From Chlorobiota bacterium (lineage in GTDB: Bacteria; Bacteroidota; Bacteroidia; Bacteroidales; JAADGE01): 5,004 nucleotides of DNA. The notes under the pieces are model-generated. The model made no database searches. It worked only from the letters and a program-made list of their open reading frames with translations, and was not told the origin of the DNA. Positions 1 through 5,004 of this stretch are shown in pieces. The position numbers and the translations under genes are program-made. Positions within the stretch are counted from its first letter, which is position 1. Every line of letters begins with the position of its first letter. Location: positions 1 through 5,004 of the forward strand of contig JAADEE010000015.1 of NCBI GenBank assembly GCA_013153575.1, given 5' to 3'.

Positions 1-1
1 A

Positions 2-526
2 AATGATATAAGTCTAGCAAAAAATTACATCAATAAATACCCAAAAGGGAAGCATATCTACAAAGTTAAAAAGATATACAAAAAATTAAAAAAACAGAAA
101 GAAAAAGAAGATTACGCAGAAGCAAAAAGGATAAATACATCTGACGTTTGGCAAAAATTCTTAAATAATTACCCCAATCATTGGGACAGAAAAAATATAA
201 AAAAGCGAATAATTAGCCTTAAAGTTGATGAAATAATGCAAAGTAATGAAACAGGAAATTTACCTTCGTTTTCAAAAACAAACTACGGACATTCTGCCAT
301 ATCAACTGTGACTATTCATAACGATACAGGCTATGAATTAACCGTAAGGTATAGTGGACCATCAATTAAAGAAATAGTTATTCCAAAGGGTAAGTATAAA
401 ACTACAAGATTAAAAAGTGGTTCATATAAAATCGCAGCATCAGCAGGCGGATTGAATTATGCAGGAACAGAAGACCTGTCAGGTAACTATACATCAAAAT
501 ATTATATTGTTACAACAAGATATTAA
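2..526 (+). CDS. C-terminal part of a repeat protein with a terminal beta-rich domain (5' end outside window)
   Basis: The frame ending at the TAA at 524-526 is open back to base 2, giving 174 visible residues. The ATG at 236 (visible residue 79) is therefore probably an internal methionine, because the codons before it encode protein that continues the same pattern. Residues 1-78 hold two related helical units about 44 residues apart, each with a Y-[IL]-N/F-L-N-x-Y-P-like core (YP at 13-14 and 57-58) followed by a lysine-rich helix. This resembles the tetratricopeptide-like repeats of Bacteroidota envelope and caspase-associated proteins. Residues from about 95 to the end are beta-rich, with N-D-T-G-Y-E-L-T-V and R-Y-S-G-P segments, and look like a small beta-sandwich domain. 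The function is unknown, and any catalytic domain would lie upstream of the window. It sits 27 nt before the TerB-like gene and is probably co-transcribed with it. Confidence is high that it is coding and low for any role. Confidence 0.8.
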   Translation, partial: NDISLAKNYINKYPKGKHIYKVKKIYKKLKKQKEKEDYAEAKRINTSDVWQKFLNNYPNHWDRKNIKKRIISLKVDEIMQSNETGNLPSFSKTNYGHSAISTVTIHNDTGYELTVRYSGPSIKEIVIPKGKYKTTRLKSGSYKIAASAGGLNYAGTEDLSGNYTSKYYIVTTRY

Positions 527-553
527 AAAATAACCAACTTAAAATAAATTAAT

Positions 554-955
554 ATGAATAACTCAACTATTTCAACAGAACTTAAAAGTCATTTTCTTCG
601 CCTTTTTCAAATGGCGATGACTGATGACGAATTTAGTCCGGAAGAATGGAAAATGCTTTATCAATTTGGCGAAGAAAGGGGAATTTCAGCAGATGAATTG
701 GATAAAATATTACTTAATCCAACGGGTGATTTAACTATTCCTGAAACAGTAGAAAAAAGGATAGAATATTTGTATGACTTATCTAGAATGATTTGGGCCG
801 ATGGAAAAGTAACAGAAGATGAAAGAAGAACTCTTGAAAAATATTGTAGAAAATTTGAATTTCTAGATGAAAATATACCAGCTTTAACAGAGTATCTGCT
901 TGAAGCAGTGAAAAATGGAAAATCTAAAAATGAAATTTTAAACGAACTAAAATAA
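554..955 (+). CDS. TerB-like small helical protein
   Basis: This 133-residue, all-helical, soluble protein has no signal peptide and is predicted to be cytoplasmic. Two related helix-loop-helix units can be seen. Residues about 14-43 contain M-T-D-D-E-F-S-P-E-E-W, and residues about 73-100 contain W-A-D-G-K-V-T-E-D-E-R. The hydrophobic-then-acidic pattern 'A-D-G-x-[VI]-x-x-x-E' repeated twice is typical of the TerB/TerB-like fold, and the length suits a stand-alone TerB domain. TerB proteins were first linked to tellurite resistance and are now seen as scaffold or metal-binding parts of membrane-linked stress systems. The specific role here is inferred only from its neighbours. The C-terminal tail (about 108-133) adds two helices. 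The next gene starts 7 nt after the stop, which suggests translational coupling with the membrane protein. No Shine-Dalgarno sequence is visible; the leader is A/T-rich. A general DnaJ-associated TerB-like helical domain is the main alternative. Confidence 0.78.
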   Translation: MNNSTISTELKSHFLRLFQMAMTDDEFSPEEWKMLYQFGEERGISADELDKILLNPTGDLTIPETVEKRIEYLYDLSRMIWADGKVTEDERRTLEKYCRKFEFLDENIPALTEYLLEAVKNGKSKNEILNELK

Positions 956-962
956 ATCGGCT

Positions 963-2225
963 ATGAATATCCTAAAAAAATTAACCATTGTCAAAGATAA
1001 AAACAAGGAACAAAATAATCATCAAAACAATAATATTGAAGATGAAAACAAAATTAAACAAACTTATTATAATGATGGTTACGAAACAGCTATTTCTGTA
1101 AATGGAGACCCTACAACTCTAAAAATATCATTAAAAAGAGTTTTTGAAGAATATAAAGAAAAAGCAAGAAGAGAAAAGGAAAGACAAGAAGAACTGAAAA
1201 GACCATATAAAGAAAAACTAAAAAAACAAGAAGCTGAAAAGAAAAAGAGAGAAACAGCAATCGATATAAAAAAAGAAAATATTGAAAGAATAAACGAAAA
1301 TATTGACAAACTAGATTTTGAAATTGCTGACGTAAAAAATAGACCTGAAAAATACGGAATTGACGTAGACAAAAAATCAAAAGTCCATTTTTACATTGGT
1401 ATTTTAATCTTATTACCACTAACATTATACTTGTTTGTGTTTTACATATCTGCTTCATTTAGCGCCTTTTTTAAACAATTCACTGATGATGATTTAATGG
1501 CTGCCGTTTTTGACGGACACGCATTTTCAAAAGCTATGCAACAAGGAATACTCGAAGCTATTTTTGTAGGAACTATCCCTTTTGTATTTATGGGATTAGG
1601 TTATTTAATACATATGTTCCAAAAACAAAAAAAGGCAGGCGTTTATAAAATTATTGGATTATTAGGAGTTACTTTTATTTTTGATGCGCTACTAGCCTAC
1701 CAAATAGAAAAAAAGATTTACAATTTTGAAAAAACATTAACAAGTCCAGAATTTGATTTTCAAATTGCTTTTACTAAACCAGAATTTTGGACAATAATAT
1801 TTGCGGGTTTTATCGTTTACATAATTTGGGGATTAGTTTTTGATTTTATAATGAAAGAACATCAGGAATTTGATAAAATTAATTCATTTATAAGATCACA
1901 CAAAGAAAATAAAAGAAATTTAATCGATAAAAAAGAAAAAATCAATCAAAAAATAGATGAGATTAAACACGAAATAGCTGAAATTGATGGGGTTATTAAT
2001 GAATTGAATTCAAAAATAGATGGTTTTATTTTTGAAGAAAAAAGATACTTGTTACTTCATAATGAATACTTTAAAGGTTGGCTTGTTGCAATTGGAGAAA
2101 GAATAGCATTAGCGCCTAATGTAAAGAATGATTTAAGAAAAGAATGTTTAAGAATTTCCAATGAACATCTAGAAAGTTTAGGCATAAATGATGACAGTTA
2201 TGAAAATTTAATTTACACAAAATAA
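963..2225 (+). CDS. Four-helix membrane protein flanked by coiled coils (unknown function)
   Basis: I do not recognise a named family for this 420-residue protein. The layout is clear. A polar Asn/Lys-rich N-terminus (1-50) leads into a strongly charged Lys/Glu helix with coiled-coil character (about 60-127). Four hydrophobic segments follow at about 141-163, 196-218, 227-247 and 275-297. A second charged coiled coil spans about 301-357, and a C-terminal domain of about 60 residues contains K-G-W-L-V-A-I-G-E-R (371-380). With an even number of membrane segments, both coiled coils should lie on the same side, and the dense lysine content suggests the cytoplasm. The loop between segments 1 and 2 (about 164-195) holds an acidic D-D-D cluster. 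The gene lies between a TerB-like gene and a vWA-like lipoprotein gene with gaps of only 7 and 6 nt, so it may be the membrane hub joining a cytoplasmic TerB partner to outer partners. That role is inferred. Confidence 0.85.
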   Translation: MNILKKLTIVKDKNKEQNNHQNNNIEDENKIKQTYYNDGYETAISVNGDPTTLKISLKRVFEEYKEKARREKERQEELKRPYKEKLKKQEAEKKKRETAIDIKKENIERINENIDKLDFEIADVKNRPEKYGIDVDKKSKVHFYIGILILLPLTLYLFVFYISASFSAFFKQFTDDDLMAAVFDGHAFSKAMQQGILEAIFVGTIPFVFMGLGYLIHMFQKQKKAGVYKIIGLLGVTFIFDALLAYQIEKKIYNFEKTLTSPEFDFQIAFTKPEFWTIIFAGFIVYIIWGLVFDFIMKEHQEFDKINSFIRSHKENKRNLIDKKEKINQKIDEIKHEIAEIDGVINELNSKIDGFIFEEKRYLLLHNEYFKGWLVAIGERIALAPNVKNDLRKECLRISNEHLESLGINDDSYENLIYTK

Positions 2226-2231
2226 AATACT

Positions 2232-3176
2232 ATGAAAAATATAAACATTAATTTTAACAGAATTATTGGAATAATTTTATCTATTTCAATTATTGCGAGT
2301 TTATCAACTTGTAAAAGTGATAAAGAAGAAAAGAAAACAAAAAAAGAAATTTCTTTTGACTGCACAGGTTATAATAAAAACAATAGTAACATAAATCTGA
2401 ACATTAACATACTTTTAGATTTATCCGATAGAATAAATCCTGTAAAAAATCCAAATAAGACTATGCCATATTACAAGAGAGATATGGGATACATCAATTC
2501 AATCAGTGAAGCTTTTCAATGCCATATTGCCAACAAGAAATTAAGAAAAGTAAATGATCAAATTAAAGTATTCGTAGAACCTGAAAGCGATATTCCGGAA
2601 CTAAATGAAATATTAAATGAATTAAAATTAACTTATACAAAAAATAACATTACACTCGATGAAATTAACGATATTAATTCATTGTATAATCAAAACATAA
2701 GCGATATATATGCTATTGCTATAAAACAAAAAAAATACGATGGTTCTAATATTTGGGGATTTTTTAAAAACAAAGTAAAAGACCATATAAAAGATGGTAG
2801 TAAAAACGTTTTAGTAATTATTACTGACGGATATATTTATGATAAGCAAAATACAGGTTTAAGAAAAGGAAATAAACTTGCGAATTTCACGAGTAAAACA
2901 ATCAGACAGTTTAAGCTTAATAATTCCAATTGGGAAAAAACTATGCAAGAAAAAAAGATTGGAATACTTCCTGCTAATGAAAATTTAGAAAACCTAGAAG
3001 TATTAGTATTAGGTTTGAACGTTAACAAAAAAAGTAAAAATCCTTATGAATTAGAAGTGCTTAAAAAACTTTGGGAAAATTGGCTTGAAGAGATGGGAGT
3101 TAAAAAATATGAAATTAAAACGGCTGATTTACCCTCAAATCTAGATGAAACAATTAAGAAATTTATAACCGAATAG
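2232..3176 (+). CDS. vWA-like lipoprotein
   Basis: This is a 314-residue predicted lipoprotein. A hydrophobic signal segment (about 11-26) ends in a lipobox-like L-S-T-C with the lipidated Cys at 27, followed by a charged K-S-D-K-E-E tail. The mature part looks like a divergent von Willebrand factor A domain. A buried strand leads to I-L-L-D-L-S-D-R (60-67), matching the start of a metal-ion-dependent adhesion site (MIDAS). A second strand ends in V-I-I-T-D-G (195-200), the classic late vWA motif, and another core strand is L-E-V-L-V-L-G-L-N (255-263). The canonical first motif is DxSxS; here the last Ser is Arg67, so metal binding may be altered. vWA domains mediate metal-dependent protein contacts, and this one would act in the periplasm or on the outer membrane. 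The gene is 6 nt after the membrane-protein gene and 4 nt before the nuclease gene. The vWA call is fairly firm from the two motifs; the binding partner is unknown. Confidence 0.78.
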   Translation: MKNININFNRIIGIILSISIIASLSTCKSDKEEKKTKKEISFDCTGYNKNNSNINLNINILLDLSDRINPVKNPNKTMPYYKRDMGYINSISEAFQCHIANKKLRKVNDQIKVFVEPESDIPELNEILNELKLTYTKNNITLDEINDINSLYNQNISDIYAIAIKQKKYDGSNIWGFFKNKVKDHIKDGSKNVLVIITDGYIYDKQNTGLRKGNKLANFTSKTIRQFKLNNSNWEKTMQEKKIGILPANENLENLEVLVLGLNVNKKSKNPYELEVLKKLWENWLEEMGVKKYEIKTADLPSNLDETIKKFITE

Positions 3177-3180
3177 AATT

Positions 3181-3675
3181 ATGCGTATTTATAAATTTCT
3201 CATAATATTCCTGTTGTTTATATCATCCTGTGATAATGATATAAGCATTCCAAATATTTTTGAAGCAAAAGTTATAGGGATTAAGGACGGTGATACAGTT
3301 GAAGTGCTTTATGAAAAACACCCAATAATTATACGGCTTTCTGATATTGATTGCCCTGAAAAGAAACAACCCTATGGAAAAAAGGCAAAAAAATTTGTCT
3401 CTGATTTAATTTTTGGAAAAGAAGTTAAGATTGTTTCCAAAGGCAAGAAAGATAGATGGGGACGCTTAATCGCAACAATTTTTATCAATGAAGTTAATGT
3501 AAATAAAGAATTGGTAAAAGTCGGATTGGCAATGCACTTCAAAAAATATTCCAAAGATCAATCATATGCAGATATTGAAGAAATTGCAAAGAAAAACAAA
3601 GTTGGTATGTGGGAACAAGAAAACGTAATAGAACCGTGGAATTACAGAAAACATAAAAAGAAACACAACCGCTAA
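3181..3675 (+). CDS. Staphylococcal nuclease-like (thermonuclease family) lipoprotein
   Basis: This 164-residue protein has a short hydrophobic signal (3-15) and a lipobox-like I-S-S-C with Cys17, predicting an exported lipoprotein. The SNase domain covers about 26-154. Residues that match the catalytic set of staphylococcal nuclease are visible: the D-G-D-T motif at 36-39 (Asp38 as a calcium ligand), Arg52 in I-R-L, Asp57 and Glu60 in D-I-D-C-P-E, and Arg95 in R-W-G-R. The Thr that follows the second Asp in the staphylococcal enzyme is Cys58 here, a substitution I believe is common in bacterial relatives. The domain also keeps the typical Q-P-Y-G and V-K-x-G-L-A segments. The expected activity is calcium-dependent cleavage of DNA and RNA outside the cytoplasm. 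The gene starts 4 nt after the vWA gene, so it is likely the last gene of the operon. Its final Arg codon and stop lie inside the structured repeat that follows. The family call is very secure; the substrate is not known. Confidence 0.93.
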   Translation: MRIYKFLIIFLLFISSCDNDISIPNIFEAKVIGIKDGDTVEVLYEKHPIIIRLSDIDCPEKKQPYGKKAKKFVSDLIFGKEVKIVSKGKKDRWGRLIATIFINEVNVNKELVKVGLAMHFKKYSKDQSYADIEEIAKKNKVGMWEQENVIEPWNYRKHKKKHNR

Positions 3676-3696
3676 CACGGTATATACGCAATGACG

Positions 3697-3729
3697 GATA
3701 AGTGCATAATTCAAAGGAATTTGCTTATC
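3697..3729. repeat. Small hairpin within the structured element
   Basis: GATAAG at 3697-3702 pairs perfectly with CTTATC at 3724-3729. After an asymmetric internal loop, AATTC at 3708-3712 pairs with GAATT at 3717-3721, closing a four-base loop (AAAG, 3713-3716). It starts where the left outer arm ends (base 3697 could pair in either stem), so the element may fold as a branched structure. Confidence 0.6.
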
Positions 3730-3734
3730 TGCCC

Positions 3735-3796
3735 GCAAAAATCAAAAAATTCCACAAAAAGAGAAATAAATTTATGCGAAATTTTTTGATTTTTGC
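3735..3796. repeat. Perfect 17-bp inverted repeat within the structured element
   Basis: Positions 3735-3751 (GCAAAAATCAAAAAATT) are exactly complementary to 3780-3796, leaving a 28-nt loop. The stem is mostly A/T with a G-C pair at its base. The A-rich left arm and T-rich right arm could end transcription in both directions, but the stem is not GC-rich and the loop is long, so a simple intrinsic terminator is doubtful. The promoter-like TACCTTTG begins directly after the right arm. Confidence 0.75.
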
Positions 3797-3804
3797 TACC
3801 TTTG
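3797..3804 (+). promoter_or_regulatory. Candidate Bacteroidota-type -7 promoter element (TAnnTTTG)
   Basis: TACCTTTG matches the TAnnTTTG -7 consensus of the Bacteroidota primary sigma factor exactly. Transcription would start around 3810 and run right towards the binding-protein gene at 3918, with a leader of about 110 nt that contains the right outer arm. A TTTG is present upstream at 3785-3788, but it is only 8 nt away, much closer than the usual spacing of about 19-20, so no good -33 element is visible. The call rests on one eight-base match in a plausible place. Confidence 0.45.
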
Positions 3805-3917
3805 TGAAGCAGGGAAAGGACATAGTATAAAATTCCGCCACTGCGCATATACGAAACCGTTATCTGCAATTAACAAAAATGAAATAAATAAATGTATAAC
3901 TATAAAAATGAAAAATT

Positions 3918-4916
3918 ATGAAAAAAAAATTAACAATCAGTTTAGTATTAATTTTAATTGCAATTTCTGCATACTATTATTACAATAAAGACAATAAAGG
4001 AGATGACACAAAAAAGGAAGTCGTTATTGGTTATCCTCATTTAAGAATAGCCTTGCCTGTAATTGTAGCTTACCATAATGGCTATTTCGAAGAAGAAGGT
4101 TTAGATGTCAAATTAAAATCATACATCACAGCTCAACCAATGATGGACGCAATTGTTTCCGGAAAGATTGAAATGGGTGGATTTTGCGCATTACCTATTA
4201 CTTTTGGTGCAATGGCTAGAACAAATGAGAATTTATTCTTTATTGGTGGTATGTTTGAAGATGACGACCATATTATAAGCGAATTATTAGTAAAAGATAC
4301 TACACAAATAAAGTCTATACCTGATTTAAAAGGAAAAAAAATTGGCATATTACCAACAAGAGCTTATGAAGTATGGATACAAGACATACTTTTAAATTCG
4401 TCTATTAATCCAAAAGATGTAATAATAAGTTATGTAAAACCAAATATGCAAGCCGATGCATTAAATAGCGGACTTGTTAATGCGTTATTTACAAATGACC
4501 CGGCTGCAACAATAAGTAAAAAAACAATAAATGCAGTCCCTTTAACAAATGAAGCACTTGTTCCAAAAGTTACTAAAATGAATCCTTTTTATTTTGGAAG
4601 TTTTAATGTTAGAAAAGATTTTGCAGATGAAAACCCAGAAACTGTAAAAAAAGTAACAAAAGCATTAAATAAAGCTATTGATTTTATTGCAAATAATCAA
4701 AATGAAGCAAAAAAAATAATGGCAAAAGTTGATCCAAAAAGAAATGTTACTTATTTACCAGATCCTTTTACTAAAATAGTTGAATATTTCCCAAATTCTT
4801 TATTTATGAAAAGTAATGAAGTAAGCAATGATAAATTAGAACAAATAAAGAATTATTATTTAAAAAAGAAAATTTTACCTAAAAACATAGACGTAAAAAA
4901 TCTACAATATAAGTAA
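3918..4916 (+). CDS. NitT/TauT-type ABC transporter substrate-binding protein
   Basis: This 332-residue protein resembles the NMT1/SsuA-like group of periplasmic binding proteins that serve importers of nitrate, sulfonates, taurine or thiamine precursors. A Lys-rich start and one hydrophobic segment (about 5-19) form a signal or anchor. There is no lipobox, and the only cysteine is Cys90, so it is either cleaved by signal peptidase I or stays as an N-terminal membrane anchor. The mature fold shows the usual order: a first strand V-V-I-G-Y (35-39), A-Y-H-N-G-Y-F-E-E-E-G-L-D-V (51-64), the A-I-V-S-G-K-I-E-M-G-G switch (78-88), D-L-K-G-K-K-I-G (136-143), and a late helical region with E-N-P-E-T-V-K-K-V (238-246). 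The substrate cannot be read from the sequence. The start at 3918 fits the signal; an ATG at 3908 is out of frame. The likely ATPase gene follows after 1 nt. Confidence 0.9.
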   Translation: MKKKLTISLVLILIAISAYYYYNKDNKGDDTKKEVVIGYPHLRIALPVIVAYHNGYFEEEGLDVKLKSYITAQPMMDAIVSGKIEMGGFCALPITFGAMARTNENLFFIGGMFEDDDHIISELLVKDTTQIKSIPDLKGKKIGILPTRAYEVWIQDILLNSSINPKDVIISYVKPNMQADALNSGLVNALFTNDPAATISKKTINAVPLTNEALVPKVTKMNPFYFGSFNVRKDFADENPETVKKVTKALNKAIDFIANNQNEAKKIMAKVDPKRNVTYLPDPFTKIVEYFPNSLFMKSNEVSNDKLEQIKNYYLKKKILPKNIDVKNLQYK

Positions 4917-4917
4917 T

Positions 4918-5004
4918 ATGGATATTGAAATCAAAAATTTACAATTATCATATGCAAATAAAAAAACATCTAAAAAGACTTTTTTGATAAATATTGATAA
5001 TTTT
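4918..5004 (+). CDS. ABC transporter ATP-binding protein, N-terminal fragment (runs off window)
   Basis: Only the first 29 codons are present, with no stop before the window ends. They read M-D-I-E-I-K-N-L-Q-L-S-Y near the start, the typical first strand of an ABC ATPase. The Tyr (residue 12) sits where the aromatic A-loop residue stacks on adenine, and the segment then leads towards a second strand (F-L-I-N-I-D-N-F). The Walker A motif would come just beyond the window. The start is 1 nt after the stop of the binding-protein gene, so the two are almost certainly co-translated as parts of one importer, with ATP hydrolysis on the cytoplasmic side driving uptake. The permease gene is not in view. 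The call rests on this short match plus strong context. Confidence 0.75.
   Translation, partial: MDIEIKNLQLSYANKKTSKKTFLINIDNF

Larger units (their letters stand above)
3670..3867. repeat. Structured intergenic element with outer imperfect inverted repeats
   Basis: The 242-nt gap between the nuclease and binding-protein genes holds almost entirely one folded element and no supported gene. Positions 3680-3697 pair with 3835-3852: 15 of 18 positions are Watson-Crick, and the three exceptions (3686/3846, 3691/3841, 3694/3838) are all A opposite C. On the - strand these become T opposite G wobbles. A short outermost stem pairs 3671-3676 (GCTAAC) with 3859-3864 (GTTATC), with one mismatch, and is set off from the main stem by an internal loop. 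Two further hairpins lie inside, at 3697-3729 and 3735-3796, followed by a promoter-like TACCTTTG. A long stem with short terminal boxes is the general form of integron attC sites, but the boxes do not fit the strict RYYYAAC/GTTRRRY consensus. Alternatives are a dispersed palindromic repeat, a MITE-like element or a regulatory RNA. The fold is well supported; the function is not. Confidence 0.75.

Noticed and set aside
236..526. A complete 96-residue gene starting at the ATG at 236
   Set aside because: The same frame is open to the window edge and encodes helical repeats before that ATG, so a longer gene cut by the window is more likely.
1079..1458. Two overlapping - strand open frames of 97 and 115 codons
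   Set aside because: They are Ser/Phe- and Leu/Phe-rich mirror images of the Lys/Glu-rich coiled-coil coding region on the + strand, with no family resemblance.
2837..3028. - strand open frame of 63 codons
   Set aside because: It lies wholly inside the vWA lipoprotein gene and has no recognisable motif or start context.
3372..3554. - strand open frame of 60 codons
   Set aside because: It is antisense to the conserved catalytic core of the nuclease, whose frame is clearly the real one.
3735..3796. A classic intrinsic terminator for the nuclease operon
   Set aside because: The stem is A/T-rich with a 28-nt loop, which is unlike a compact GC-rich terminator. Some terminating effect remains possible.
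3670..3867. A canonical integron attC site
   Set aside because: The terminal boxes do not match RYYYAAC and GTTRRRY fully, and no integrase is in view. The resemblance is kept only as a hypothesis.
3908..3917. ATG at 3908 as the start of the binding-protein gene
   Set aside because: It is out of frame with the conserved protein and leads to a short, stop-terminated reading frame.
3921..3929. Run of nine A after the start codon of the binding-protein gene as a phase-variation tract
   Set aside because: Similar A runs are common in this AT-rich sequence, and Lys codons at a signal-peptide start explain it.
4133..4348. - strand open frame of 71 codons
   Set aside because: It is antisense to the conserved binding-protein core and has no supporting features.

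Overview
This AT-rich window most likely comes from a member of the Bacteroidota, probably near the flavobacterial or cytophagal lineages. The evidence is indirect. Codon use is strongly A/T-biased, gene starts have A-rich leaders with no clear Shine-Dalgarno sequence, and the main intergenic region has a TAnnTTTG-type -7 promoter element. Two short lipoprotein signals carry acidic residues after the cysteine, and the first gene has a helical-repeat plus beta-domain build that I associate with this phylum. All recognised genes are on the + strand.

Region 1 (about 2-3675) is a tight run of five genes. It starts with the C-terminal part of a repeat protein whose true start lies before the window. 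A small TerB-like protein follows after 27 nt, then a four-helix membrane protein with coiled coils on both sides (7 nt gap), a von Willebrand factor A (vWA)-like lipoprotein (6 nt gap) and a staphylococcal-nuclease-like lipoprotein (4 nt gap). The spacing suggests one transcript. The mix of TerB, vWA, a membrane coiled-coil protein and a nuclease resembles the logic of Ter-type stress and conflict systems. Here, however, the vWA protein and the nuclease are predicted to be anchored outside the cytoplasm. I do not recognise it as a named system, and it is the best candidate here for an undescribed one.

Region 2 (3670-3867) is a structured element of about 198 bp. Its imperfect outer inverted repeats enclose two further hairpins, one with perfect 17-bp arms, plus a promoter-like TACCTTTG. 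The three mismatches in the main outer arm are all A/C on the + strand, so they become G/T wobbles on the - strand. The element also supplies the stop codon of the nuclease gene. It could be a recombination-site-like gene boundary (attC-like in form), a dispersed palindromic repeat or a regulatory structure. The sequence alone does not decide between these.

Region 3 (3918-5004) begins an ABC importer operon: a membrane-anchored substrate-binding protein of the NitT/TauT (NMT1/SsuA-like) type, then the first 29 codons of what looks like its ATPase. It seems functionally unrelated to Region 1, so the structured element sits at a boundary between two gene modules.
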